A program made the position numbers and the translations under genes. Shown here piece after piece: positions 15,697 to 23,693 of a stretch of 32,998 nucleotides of DNA (within the stretch, counting starts at the first letter, position 1; every line of letters begins with the position of its first letter). Source of the DNA: Paraburkholderia mimosarum LMG 23256 = NBRC 106338 (GTDB taxonomy: Bacteria > Pseudomonadota > Gammaproteobacteria > Burkholderiales > Burkholderiaceae); assembly GCF_000739815.1 (NCBI RefSeq), contig NZ_BBJJ01000070.1:1-32998 (forward strand). The letters are read 5' to 3'. The notes under the pieces are model-generated. The model was given only the letters and a program-made list of their open reading frames with translations, was not told the DNA's origin and ran no database searches.

Positions 15697-16629
15697 TCAC
15701 AAGTCGAGGGAAAGCGAGGGGCCGCAGGCACGCGAGACGCAGGGCATCAGATGCGTCGCGCGCTCGCCGGCAGGGAGGAAGTGGTCACGATGCTCGACGC
15801 CGCCTTCTAGATGGCGCGTCGCGCATTGGCCACACACGCCGCCGCGGCACAGATTGGGGACGGCCACGCCCGCGTCTTCGAGCGCTTCGAGCAGACTGCG
15901 GTCCGCGGGCACGTCGATGCGCCGGCCGCTGCGCGCGAGCACCGCGGTGAACGGCGCGCCGGGCGCAGGTGCGGCGAAGGCTTCGGTATGGACGCGGCGT
16001 GCCTGCCAGCCGAGCGCGCGTGCAGCGTCGCGCACGGCGTCGATCAGCGATTGCGGACCGCACACATAGACATGGGCGCCGAGCGGCTGCGCCGCGAGCA
16101 CGCGGTGTACGTCGAGTCGCGAACCGGTGTCGTAGGCGTGAAAGCGGTCGCCCAGGCGAGCGCGCAATTCGTCGGCATAGGCGTCGGAGCGACCCGCGCG
16201 CAACGCGTAGTGCAATTCGAAATCGGCGTGACGCCGCGCGAGTTCGTAGCTGTGGGCGACGAACGGCGTGATGCCGATGCCGCCCGCGATCAGTACGTGA
16301 CGGCGCGCGAGCGCATGCAGCGCGAAGAGGTTGGCGGGCCGCGTTACGCGCAGCGTCATGCCCGGCTCGATCGCGGCATGTACGAACGCGGAGCCGCCGC
16401 GTGAAGCGTCGGCGCGGCGCACGGCAATGCGCCATGTGCGCGTGTCGGCTGGATCGCAGGCGAGCGAGTAGGCGTTGCGCACTTCACGCGATCCGGTCTG
16501 CATGCAGAGCTGGATGTGGCTGCCCGCCGAGAACGCAGGCAGGCGGCCCGCAACGTTCCTGAAGGTGAGTTCGCGCACCAGTGGTGTGAGCATGCGCGCG
16601 GTGCTGACTTCCACTTCGAGTGTGTTCAT
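15697..16629 (-). CDS. dmmB: Dimethylamine monooxygenase reductase subunit (flavin plus 2Fe-2S)
   Basis: A 310-residue reductase of the phthalate dioxygenase reductase type. Order: flavin-binding barrel (residues about 1-100, RNAYSLACDP), NAD(P)H-binding domain (LIAGGIGITPFV, then VYVCGPQSLIDAV), and a C-terminal plant-type ferredoxin with CRGGVCGQCATRHLEGG and a distant fourth cysteine in LMPCVSRA, which together bind a 2Fe-2S cluster. It passes electrons from NAD(P)H to the heme subunit DmmC. It overlaps dmmA by 4 bases (ATGA). On sequence alone it could serve a Rieske oxygenase, but none is encoded here and the DUF3445 gene is adjacent. Confidence 0.88.
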   Translation of the reverse strand: MNTLEVEVSTARMLTPLVRELTFRNVAGRLPAFSAGSHIQLCMQTGSREVRNAYSLACDPADTRTWRIAVRRADASRGGSAFVHAAIEPGMTLRVTRPANLFALHALARRHVLIAGGIGITPFVAHSYELARRHADFELHYALRAGRSDAYADELRARLGDRFHAYDTGSRLDVHRVLAAQPLGAHVYVCGPQSLIDAVRDAARALGWQARRVHTEAFAAPAPGAPFTAVLARSGRRIDVPADRSLLEALEDAGVAVPNLCRGGVCGQCATRHLEGGVEHRDHFLPAGERATHLMPCVSRACGPSLSLDL

Positions 16630-17246
16630 GCGCGCTCCTGGGCGTAAGGGTGATCAGCGTCGGCGCACACGGCCAGCCATGCACCGAGGCGCTCGGAGAA
16701 GTGGCCCCGCACGGCGAGGCGCACGCCGCACGACAGGCAGGTGACGCTATCGTCCATTTCTTTTTCTTCGCGCATGTCGCGGGCTGCGTAGTCGCGCGTG
16801 CTCGCGCAATGGACGCAGTAGACGGCACGCGTCGCCCCTATCGCCATCGCAGCGATCTCGTCGCGTTCGAGGCCTGCGGCCAGCGCGCGATGCTGGATGC
16901 GCCATATGAACGCTTCGTCGCCCGCGATATAGAGGCGCGTCCCCGGCGCGCAGTTGCCGAATGCGCGTAAGAGTTCGTCGGCAAGCGCTGCTTCGGTTTC
17001 GCAGCAGCGCGTTTCAATGTCGAACGCGTCCAATGTCCCGATTGGGTCTGCATGCTCCATCGTGAGGACGAGCAAGCGCGCCGCGTGTGGTGCGAAATGC
17101 GCGAGATGGGGCGCGGCGGCGTCGAGCGCGCCGTGCTGCACGACAAGTAGATGGAAATGCGCCTCGCCGCATGGCGCGAGCACGCCGTAATTCGGTGCGC
17201 TTGGCAGGCGGTCGGCGGGTAACTGCGTGTCGATGTCCTGGTTCAT
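16626..17246 (-). CDS. dmmA: Dimethylamine monooxygenase small subunit DmmA
   Basis: A 206-residue protein. The N-terminal two thirds resemble the DmmA N-terminal domain. The C-terminus has two paired-cysteine motifs, YCVHC and CLSCG, followed by RGHFSERLGAWLAVC, which suggest a zinc-ribbon-like metal site. It is the accessory subunit co-encoded with DUF3445 N-demethylases; its exact role is not established. First gene of the eight-gene operon. An open frame continues upstream to 17483 but is arginine-rich and crosses the divergent promoter region, so the ATG at 17246 (MNQDIDTQLPADRLP) is chosen. Confidence 0.82.
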   Translation of the reverse strand: MNQDIDTQLPADRLPSAPNYGVLAPCGEAHFHLLVVQHGALDAAAPHLAHFAPHAARLLVLTMEHADPIGTLDAFDIETRCCETEAALADELLRAFGNCAPGTRLYIAGDEAFIWRIQHRALAAGLERDEIAAMAIGATRAVYCVHCASTRDYAARDMREEKEMDDSVTCLSCGVRLAVRGHFSERLGAWLAVCADADHPYAQERA

Positions 17247-17389
17247 GGTCGGCTCGGTGCGGTTCAAAACGGTGCAACGGGGCGGCTTCGCTGTGCGGCG
17301 CATGCGTAATTGCGGGGCGCGGGCGAACGTCGGGCGTCTGTGCCTGAAGCCTTGCAGGCGATATTGCGTGCCGCACAGCGTCTTCTTCC

Positions 17390-17408
17390 TTTGCAACATG
17401 GTTCCCTG
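17390..17408 (-). promoter_or_regulatory. Weak sigma-54-like promoter candidate for the dmmA operon
   Basis: On the minus strand GG (17406-17405) and GC (17394-17393) are exactly 10 bases apart in AGGGAACCATGTTGCAA. The -12 element TTGCA is good and the -24 element is poor. Transcription would begin about 135 bases before the dmmA ATG. This is the best candidate I see in the gap, but it is not strong. Confidence 0.3.
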
Positions 17409-17435
17409 CCAGTAATCGGCGCTCAATCCTGAAGA

Positions 17436-17457
17436 CGAGGTAAGCCTTTCGAGGTAA
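17436..17457 (+). repeat. Direct repeat CGAGGTAA x2 in the divergent regulatory region
   Basis: CGAGGTAA occurs at 17436-17443 and again at 17450-17457, a 14-base period. It lies between the dmmA operon start and the sigma-54 promoter of the histidine kinase. Tandem sites of this kind often bind a dimeric regulator; the response regulator encoded at 18640 is a natural candidate, by inference. Confidence 0.4.
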
Positions 17458-17477
17458 CGGCGCGGCCGTGGTCGCGA

Positions 17478-17493
17478 TGGCATGGAGCTTGCA
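17478..17493 (+). promoter_or_regulatory. Sigma-54 promoter of the two-component operon
   Basis: TGGCAT-GGAGC-TTGCA matches the sigma-54 consensus TGGCAC-N5-TTGCW at all core positions. Transcription would start near 17505, just ahead of the kinase ATG at 17525, which supports that start over the earlier in-frame ATG at 17468. No sigma-54 activator gene lies in the window. Confidence 0.7.
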
Positions 17494-17524
17494 TCACCTG
17501 GTCCATTTGTTCCGGGCAGGGATC

Positions 17525-18643
17525 ATGTCGTCGAGACGCGAGTTCGGTCAGTTGAACGTAGCAGGCGCGTGGGCGGGTGGTGCGCGTTTGCGCGACGCGC
17601 TGCTTGGATGTGTCGAGGCACTGCTGGGAGGCGCGGGCTGGCGCGAAGCGACGGCCGCATGGCTCGCTCGCGTGGAAGCCGAAGTGCCCGGCAGCCGCGC
17701 GCGTTTGCACGAAGACGGTGATGCACCCGGAGAAACTGACGCGATCTGCAGCCGTGTTGTCGACGCGGATTGCGCGCTGCGAGCGGAACAGGCTTCGACA
17801 ACATCGAGTGCCGCGTGCGCCGCGTGCCGCCTGCAGGGCCGGCACTGGCTCGTTGCACGCATGGGGCGGCGCGCGCTCACGCTCGATCTGCGGGAGTCCG
17901 CAGCGCGCCTTCATGACGGCGACAATGCCATCACCGCGATGCTCGCCGCCGAACTCGGCACCGCCGCCACGCTGTTTGGCGGTCTGCGCGAGTTCGCCGC
18001 ATGCGAGAGCCGCACGGAACGCGATGCCGCCCGCGCGCTCACGCGTGAACTGCACGACTCCGTCGCGCAGCAGCTCGGCGTCATCTCGTTCGTCGTCAGC
18101 CAGATCCAGCAGCAAATGGGCCGCTCAGAGGTCTCAGAGGCGCTGGTGGGTGAATTGCGCTCTCTCGTCACGCGCTTGCAGCGCCAGGTGCGCGAACTCA
18201 TCACGTCGGCGCGTCTCACGCACGACGGTCGCTCTCTGCGTGAGGCGATCGCCGGATCGGTGGGGGAATTTGCGCGTCGCTCGAACGTCGTGTTCGAAAT
18301 CGACAACCGCGTGCCCGACCTCGCGCTCGAGCCCGACGTTGAGCTGCACGTGCTGCAGATCGTGCGCGAGGCACTTTCGAACGTCGTGCGCCATTCGCAT
18401 GCGCGCCATGCGTGGGTCGAGCTTTCCGCCGATGCCAGCGGCGCGCTGCGCGCCGCCGTAACCGATGATGGCGTGGGGCTCACGCGCGCCTCGACCGACG
18501 CGAGTCATCACGGCCTGAACATCCTGCGCGAGCGCGCGCAAGCGATCGGCGCACAGATCGACATTGACAACGCCGGGATCGATGGCGGCACGCGCGTGCG
18601 CCTCGTCGTGCCCGACCTCGGACTGAAAGGAGACAACGGGTGA
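17525..18643 (+). CDS. Soluble sensor histidine kinase, NarX/UhpB (HisKA_3) class
   Basis: A 372-residue kinase with no membrane segment. Residues 1-160 are a weakly conserved, probably GAF-like sensory part with a cysteine-rich patch (SSAACAACRLQGRHW) that could bind a metal or sense redox state. The dimerisation and phosphoacceptor helix is near residue 177 (LTRELHDSVAQQLG, H in ELHDS). The ATPase domain has the N box REALSNVVRHSH and the G box DDGVGL, and ends before DLGLKG. It would phosphorylate the response regulator encoded next, whose GTG overlaps its stop. Position next to the dmm operon suggests a signal tied to methylated amines or formaldehyde, as with other one-carbon two-component systems; that is inference. 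The ATG at 17525 follows GGCAGGG and the sigma-54 promoter. Confidence 0.85.
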   Translation: MSSRREFGQLNVAGAWAGGARLRDALLGCVEALLGGAGWREATAAWLARVEAEVPGSRARLHEDGDAPGETDAICSRVVDADCALRAEQASTTSSAACAACRLQGRHWLVARMGRRALTLDLRESAARLHDGDNAITAMLAAELGTAATLFGGLREFAACESRTERDAARALTRELHDSVAQQLGVISFVVSQIQQQMGRSEVSEALVGELRSLVTRLQRQVRELITSARLTHDGRSLREAIAGSVGEFARRSNVVFEIDNRVPDLALEPDVELHVLQIVREALSNVVRHSHARHAWVELSADASGALRAAVTDDGVGLTRASTDASHHGLNILRERAQAIGAQIDIDNAGIDGGTRVRLVVPDLGLKGDNG

Positions 18644-19296
18644 CCCCAACTACGCTGCTGCTGATTGACGACCATCCTCTCTTTCGCCGCGGGCTTGCCG
18701 ACTTCTTCAACGCGAGCGGCGAGTTCGTCGTAGTGGGCGAGGCGTCGAATGCGCGCCTCGGCATCACGCTCGCGGGAGAGCTCAACCCCGAGATGGTGCT
18801 GATCGACCTGCACATGCCGGGGCTCGGCGGCCTCACGGTGCTCGACGAGTTGCGCCAGTTGCGTGTGGATTGTCGGAAGGTCGTGCTGACAGCGTCGACC
18901 GAACGTGCGGAACTGCTCGCTGCGCTGCGCCTCGGCGCCGACGGCTACGTGCTCAAGGAAACCGAGCCCGACGTGCTGCTGACCTACGTACGCCATTGCG
19001 CGAACGGAATGGTGACGCTTGACGAAGGCGTACGCGACTTGCTCGCCGACGAAGGAGCGCGGCATGGCGAGGCAAATGCCGCGCTGCCGCCGTGCCGCGC
19101 AGCCTTGACTGAGCGCGAAGCGCAAACGCTCGCACTCATCGCGCAGGGCTTGAGCAACAAGCTGATCGCACGGCATCTGGACATCAGCGAAGGCACCGTG
19201 AAGGTGTACGTGAAGAATCTGCTGCGCAAGCTCGACGTCCGCTCACGGCTGGAGTTGGCCGCGAGCGTGCATCGCGACGCGCTCGCGCGACATTAG
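18640..19296 (+). CDS. LuxR/NarL-family response regulator
   Basis: A 218-residue regulator. The receiver domain (1-120) has the acidic pair LLIDDHPLFRRGL, the phospho-accepting aspartate at about position 56 (MVLIDLHMPG) and the conserved lysine in VLKETEPD. The C-terminal LuxR-type helix-turn-helix reads LTEREAQTLALIAQGLSNKL then HLDISEGTVKVYVKNLL. The GTG start overlaps the kinase stop (GTGA), with AAGGAG 7 bases upstream. As a NarL type it works with sigma-70 rather than sigma-54, so it could control the dmm operon or modulate it, but it cannot be the sigma-54 activator. Confidence 0.92.
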   Translation: MTPTTLLLIDDHPLFRRGLADFFNASGEFVVVGEASNARLGITLAGELNPEMVLIDLHMPGLGGLTVLDELRQLRVDCRKVVLTASTERAELLAALRLGADGYVLKETEPDVLLTYVRHCANGMVTLDEGVRDLLADEGARHGEANAALPPCRAALTEREAQTLALIAQGLSNKLIARHLDISEGTVKVYVKNLLRKLDVRSRLELAASVHRDALARH

Positions 19297-19306
19297 GAGT
19301 GCCGCT

Positions 19307-20065
19307 ATGGTATCGCTGGCAAGCGGTTTCGATGAAGTACACGTGGCGGGGGCCGCGCTCGATGCTTATCCGGTGCCGCTTCTGATACTCGATATGGACG
19401 GCATCGTGCGCAGCGCCAATGCGGCCTGGACGCGCGCCATGTCGGCCGCGTGCGCGGGCCTGCCATTCGGGCGCGACGTGCATCCCGAAGACCGCGGATG
19501 CTGGCAGGCGCTGCTGCGCGATGCGCGCGACGGACACGATGGGATGGCCGCTCGCTCGCGCCTGCGTCTACTCCATCCGGCGGGCGATCTGCGCTGGTTC
19601 GACTGCACGGTGGCGCGCGAGGGTGCCTCGTACTACCTCTCGCTCGTCGACGTCACGCAGGAGCAGCGGCGCGCCAACGCACTCGAAGCGCGCTTGCGCG
19701 GCGTGCTCGGCCTGCTCGACGGCATGCCGGGACTGCTCTATCGCGGCCGCAACAACCGCTCGTGGACCATGGAGATCGTGAGCGCGGGCTGCGAGGCGCT
19801 CACCGGTTATCCGCCAGAGTGGTTCGTCGACAGCCACGAGCACAGCTTTAGCCAACTGATCCTGCCGGAGTTCGCCGATTATGTCTGGTATGGCGTGCAG
19901 GAGGCGCTTGCCGAACGCGTGCCGTTCGAGCTCCGCTATCGCATCCGCTGTGCGGACGACACGATCAAACTGGTGTTGGAAAGAGGGGTAGGCATCTATT
20001 CCGAAGGCAGCGAGGTGCTCGGCATTGAAGGTGCGATCTTCGAGGTGAGGGAAGGCGCGCGGTGA
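19307..20065 (+). CDS. Stand-alone PAS-domain protein
   Basis: A 252-residue protein made of two PAS-like modules and nothing else: residues about 12-110 (LDAYPVPLLILDMDGIVRSA, ending YLSLVDVTQEQRR) and about 130-248 (LLDGMPGLLYRGRNNRSWTM, then GCEALTGYPPEWFVDS, then EGAIFEVREG). A short coiled segment (RANALEARLRGVLG) links them. There is no kinase, GGDEF, EAL or DNA-binding output domain. AGGAG lies 7 bases before the ATG at 19307, and the gene starts 10 bases after the regulator stop, so it is the third gene of the two-component operon. It may be a detached sensor module that modulates the soluble kinase. Its ligand is unknown. Confidence 0.8.
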   Translation: MVSLASGFDEVHVAGAALDAYPVPLLILDMDGIVRSANAAWTRAMSAACAGLPFGRDVHPEDRGCWQALLRDARDGHDGMAARSRLRLLHPAGDLRWFDCTVAREGASYYLSLVDVTQEQRRANALEARLRGVLGLLDGMPGLLYRGRNNRSWTMEIVSAGCEALTGYPPEWFVDSHEHSFSQLILPEFADYVWYGVQEALAERVPFELRYRIRCADDTIKLVLERGVGIYSEGSEVLGIEGAIFEVREGAR

Positions 20066-20115
20066 GCGTGATTGAGGGCGGCCGGCGCGCCGGCGATGCG
20101 TCCGTAGAAAACACA

Positions 20116-20164
20116 AACGAATACGGGGCGCACAGTCATTGTCGACCGTGCGCCCCGCTTCGTT
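20116..20164. terminator. Bidirectional intrinsic terminator between convergent operons
   Basis: AACGAA..CGGGGCGCAC (20116-20133) pairs with GTGCGCCCCG.TTCGTT (20148-20164): 16 base pairs with a one- to two-base bulge and a 14-base loop. On the minus strand the stem is followed by a T-rich run (TTTGTGTTTT). It lies between the PAS gene stop and the permease stop, where both strands need termination. Confidence 0.8.
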
Positions 20165-20209
20165 TCCGAGCGTGACTTCAAGCGTGGTCAAGGCGCCGCG
20201 CGGCGAACG

Positions 20210-21907
20210 TCACGGCGAGATCCAGTGCGTCACGCACACCACGGCGACGCCCAGCGCGATCGCCCCGTACGGCAGCCAGCCCGCTCGTCGCTCGGGCGCT
20301 GCGAGCGTGGGTGAGACGAGGTCCATGTCGCTGAGCATTGCGTCGGGAAAGCGCCCCTTGTCGGTGACGTAGTGCCGCCACAGGAACACTGGCACGATCA
20401 ACGCGGCGAAGACGGTGCCCGAAATCAGCGTGCCTTTGCCCCATACGTCGGCGCCGAGACCCATGAGTGCGAGGTTGACGAACGATAGCAGCGTGCCGAG
20501 CGCGAGCACCCAGTTTGGTGCGCGAAACGGCCTCACCCAGTTGCGGCGATCGAGCCGGTGAATCCATGCCGCGTTGAGATTCAGAAAGTTGAAGATGATA
20601 TAGCCGACATTCGACATCGCCAGCACGACCACGTAGTCGGACATCAGCAGCAGAAACAGGTTGAACGCGAGATCGGTCCACATCGCGCGCGTGGGCGCGC
20701 CGTTCTCGTTCACGTGTGAAAGATATTTCGGCAGCCAGCCGTCGACGGACGCCTGATACAGCGTGCGTGACGATCCCGCCATCGATGTCATGATAGCGAG
20801 CACGAGCGCGAACACGAGCATTGGCTTGAGAATGAGCGCGCCGGTCGTGCCGGCGTGGACGATCTGCGCCATCGCCTCGGCTACGCCCATACCGCTGTAG
20901 ATTCCGGGCGAGAGAATTCCGTCGTAGACGGCGGCCTGTGTGACGTTGCCCGCAGCATCCTTCACTTCAGGCGTGACGAGCTGGCCGAGCCCAAGCGCGC
21001 CCTGGAACGCGAGCGGCACCATCGTGAAGAACACGAGGCACAGCAGGCCCGAATAGAGTATTGCCTTCACAGTATCGCGGCGTGGGTCGCGGAACTCGCG
21101 CGTGTAGCACACGGCGGTTTCGAAGCCGTAGGTCGACCACGCGGCGATGAACAAGCCACCCGCCATCAACTGGACGCCGGAGATATCCCACGCGCCGTCG
21201 ATCACGTGGCCTGCCGCATCTTTCGCGAGCGGATAGAGCGGCAGCAGATGCGCGCGCGGCAGGTCGCCGGTAAGGATCGGATAGAGGCCCACGAGCAGCA
21301 GCGGCAGCAGCGCGGAAACGGCGAGGATCATCTGCAGCCGTGCCGCCTGCAGAATGCCGCGATGCTGGACGGCGAAGGTTGCGAGCAGGATGACCGCACC
21401 GATCACGAAGGTGGCGTTGATGCGCAGCGAGAGACCGCTAGCGAGCCAGCCGAGATCGACGAGTGTGATTTGCCACGTGTTGATCGCGGCGTTCGCGGGA
21501 AACAGCATGCTGAGCACGTAGCCCGCGCCGAGGCCCGAGCCGATCGCGAGGACGGGCGACCACGCGAACCAGTTGCACCAGACCGAAAGCGGCGCCAGCA
21601 GCTTGCTGTAGCGCACCCACGCGATCGCGCCGTAGACCGACGCGCCGCCCGATTTGTGCGGAAAGAGGCCGGCGATTTCCGCGTACGAAAACGACTGAAT
21701 CAGGCCGAAGCAGATGGACACGCCCCAGATGATCCACGATGGCTTGCCAACCGTGGCCGCGATCGAGCCGATAGAAAACAGCACCAGTGCCGGGACGCCG
21801 CTCGCCACCCAAAACGCGCCCGCCCATCCAATCTTGCGCTGCAATCCAGCACCTTCGCTGAGCCCTCCCGCGAGTATCTGCGGACTCTCTTCCTTAAGTG
21901 TACTCAT
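20210..21907 (-). CDS. APC-family amino acid/amine permease
   Basis: A 565-residue inner-membrane transporter with about 12 hydrophobic helices. The N-terminus (GWAGAFWVASGVPALVLFSI, then FGLIQSFSYAEIAGLFPHKS and GGASVYGAIAWVRY) is the first-helix and G-rich pattern of the APC superfamily. Later helices include AAWSTYGFETAVCYTREFRD and SMAGSSRTLYQASVDGWLPK. It would import an amine or amino acid with protons or sodium. As last gene of the ETF operon within a methylamine locus, an amine substrate is plausible but cannot be read from sequence. GGAG lies 6 bases before the ATG at 21907; upstream ATG and GTG codons fall inside a hairpin. A ruined paralogue lies at 5260-5578. Confidence 0.85.
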   Translation of the reverse strand: MSTLKEESPQILAGGLSEGAGLQRKIGWAGAFWVASGVPALVLFSIGSIAATVGKPSWIIWGVSICFGLIQSFSYAEIAGLFPHKSGGASVYGAIAWVRYSKLLAPLSVWCNWFAWSPVLAIGSGLGAGYVLSMLFPANAAINTWQITLVDLGWLASGLSLRINATFVIGAVILLATFAVQHRGILQAARLQMILAVSALLPLLLVGLYPILTGDLPRAHLLPLYPLAKDAAGHVIDGAWDISGVQLMAGGLFIAAWSTYGFETAVCYTREFRDPRRDTVKAILYSGLLCLVFFTMVPLAFQGALGLGQLVTPEVKDAAGNVTQAAVYDGILSPGIYSGMGVAEAMAQIVHAGTTGALILKPMLVFALVLAIMTSMAGSSRTLYQASVDGWLPKYLSHVNENGAPTRAMWTDLAFNLFLLLMSDYVVVLAMSNVGYIIFNFLNLNAAWIHRLDRRNWVRPFRAPNWVLALGTLLSFVNLALMGLGADVWGKGTLISGTVFAALIVPVFLWRHYVTDKGRFPDAMLSDMDLVSPTLAAPERRAGWLPYGAIALGVAVVCVTHWISP

Positions 21908-22005
21908 CATTTTCTCCATGGTGCGGTCGAGATGCCGCACCATGACGATCACCGGTCAATAAGTACGAATCAATCGTCATGAAGAGGTACCTCTTTCGCG
22001 AGCGC
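21908..22005 (-). promoter_or_regulatory. Permease leader with hairpin at the ribosome binding site and a competing stem
   Basis: In the gap after ETF-QO, CATGGTGCGG (21917-21926) pairs perfectly with CCGCACCATG (21935-21944), a 10-bp stem whose foot touches the GGAG Shine-Dalgarno (21917-21914). CATGACGAT (21941-21949) can instead pair with ATCGTCATG (21973-21981), using four bases of the first stem. Farther up is the palindrome AAGAGGTACCTCTT (21982-21995). A diverged copy at 5579-5690 keeps a hairpin at the same site. This may be translational control or a small-molecule-responsive RNA; it does not match a riboswitch class I know. Confidence 0.5.
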
Positions 22006-22013
22006 ACCGTACA

Positions 22014-23693
22014 TCACATGTTCGGATAGTTCGGACCACCGCCACCTTCGGGCGTGACCCACACGATGTTCTGCGTCGGGTCCTTGATGTCACAGGTCTT
22101 GCAGTGCACGCAGTTCTGCGCATTGATCTGCAGGCGGTCGCTGCCATCGTCGTTCTTCACGAACTCGTACACCGCGGCCGGGCAGAAGCGCGCTTCCGGG
22201 CCCGCGTAGGTGCGCAGGTTCACGTTCACGGGTACGCTCGCGTCTTTCAACGTGAGGTGCGCAGGCTGGTTCTCCTCGTGATTCGTGTTCGAGATGAACA
22301 CCGACGAGAGCCGGTCGAACGTAAGCTTGCCGTCCGGTTTCGGATACTCGATCGGCTTGCACTGCGACGCCGGTTTCAGCATCTCGTGATCGCGATGCTG
22401 GTGATGCAGCGTCCACGGCACGTTGCCGCCCAGCAGCTTCTGCTCGATGCCCACCATCAGCGTGCCCAGGTACAGGCCCTTGCTCATCCACTGCTTGAAG
22501 TTGCGCGCCTTGTAAAGTTCCGTGTAGAGCCACGACTGCCTGAACGCTTCCGGGTACGCGGCGAGCTCGTCGCTCTGGCGGCCGGCCTGCACGGCTTCGA
22601 ATGCGGCGTCCGCAGCCAGCATGCCGGTCTTGATTGCCGCGTGGCTGCCCTTGATGCGCGAGGCGTTCAGAAAGCCCGCATCGTCGCCCACGAGCGCGCC
22701 GCCCGGGAACACGAGCTTCGGCAGCGACATCAGGCCGCCCGCCGTGATCGCGCGCGCGCCGTACGACACGCGCTTGCCGCCTTCCAGATACTTGCGGATT
22801 TCCGGGTGCGTCTTGTAGCGCTGGAACTCCTCGAACGGCGAGAGATACGGGTTCTGGTACGCGAGACCGACGACAAAACCCACCATCACCTGGTTGTTGT
22901 CGGTGTGGTACAGGAACGAGCCGCCGTAGGTGTCGCTCTCGAGCGGCCAGCCGGCCGTGTGGATCACGAGGCCCGGCTGGTGCTTCGCGGGATCGATCTC
23001 CCACAGTTCCTTGATGCCGATGCCGTAGACCTGCGGGTCGGCGTCCTTGCCGAGCTTGAACTTCTCGTTCAGCTGCCGCCCCAGGTGGCCGCGGCAACCT
23101 TCGCAGAACAGCGTGTACTTCGCGTGCAGCTCCATGCCGAGCTGGAAGTTCTCGGTGGGCTCCCCGTCCTTGCCCACGCCCATGTTGCCGGTGGCGACGC
23201 CCTTGACCGAGCCATCGTCGTTATAGAGCACTTCGGCGGCCGGAAAGCCCGGGAAGATTTCCACGCCCAGCGCTTCGGCCTGCTGGCCCAGCCAGCGCGT
23301 GACGTTCGCGAGGCTGATGACGTAGTTGCCGTGGTTCTTGAAATTGTCGGGCAGTGCCCAGTTCGGCACGGACTTCGCGCCCGTTTCCGAGAGGAAGAGG
23401 AATTTATCTTCCGTCACGGGCACGTTCAGCGGCGCGCCCTGTTCCTTCCAGTCGGGAATCAGCTCATTGAGGGCGCGCGGATCCATGACCGCGCCCGAGA
23501 GGATATGCGCCCCGATTTCCGAGCCTTTCTCCAGCACGCAGACGCCAATTTCAGCGCCTTTTTCGGCGGCCAGCTGCTTCAGGCGGATCGCCGCGGACAG
23601 CCCGGCGGGGCCGCCGCCGACGATCACCACGTCGTATTCCATCGACTCGCGTGGGCCGTATCGCGCGATGAGCGCCTCCCCTTGATGCATCAT
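22014..23693 (-). CDS. Electron transfer flavoprotein-ubiquinone oxidoreductase
   Basis: A 559-residue ETF-QO of normal length. The FAD motif VVIVGGGPAGLSAAIRLKQL is near residue 20; GSEIGAHILSGAVMDPRAL, GGSFLYHTDNNQVMVGFVVG and the membrane-associated quinone region follow. The 4Fe-4S cluster is at the C-terminus: the cysteine in RFCPAAVYEF and the set in QNCVHCKTCDIKDPTQNI. It moves electrons from reduced ETF to ubiquinone at the inner membrane. The ATG at 23693 overlaps the stop of the HutD gene (ATGA), which rules out the long upstream extension. Encoded beside etfBA, it gives the operon its own link to the respiratory chain. Confidence 0.95.
   Translation of the reverse strand: MMHQGEALIARYGPRESMEYDVVIVGGGPAGLSAAIRLKQLAAEKGAEIGVCVLEKGSEIGAHILSGAVMDPRALNELIPDWKEQGAPLNVPVTEDKFLFLSETGAKSVPNWALPDNFKNHGNYVISLANVTRWLGQQAEALGVEIFPGFPAAEVLYNDDGSVKGVATGNMGVGKDGEPTENFQLGMELHAKYTLFCEGCRGHLGRQLNEKFKLGKDADPQVYGIGIKELWEIDPAKHQPGLVIHTAGWPLESDTYGGSFLYHTDNNQVMVGFVVGLAYQNPYLSPFEEFQRYKTHPEIRKYLEGGKRVSYGARAITAGGLMSLPKLVFPGGALVGDDAGFLNASRIKGSHAAIKTGMLAADAAFEAVQAGRQSDELAAYPEAFRQSWLYTELYKARNFKQWMSKGLYLGTLMVGIEQKLLGGNVPWTLHHQHRDHEMLKPASQCKPIEYPKPDGKLTFDRLSSVFISNTNHEENQPAHLTLKDASVPVNVNLRTYAGPEARFCPAAVYEFVKNDDGSDRLQINAQNCVHCKTCDIKDPTQNIVWVTPEGGGGPNYPNM

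Noticed and set aside
17247..17483. N-terminal extension of dmmA by 79 codons
   Set aside because: The extension is basic and unlike the family, crosses the divergent promoter region, and the ATG at 17246 gives the usual DmmA length.
21908..22005. A known riboswitch class (guanidine, glycine, glutamine or THF types) in the permease leader
   Set aside because: The conserved cores I know for these classes are not visible; only unclassified hairpins can be supported.
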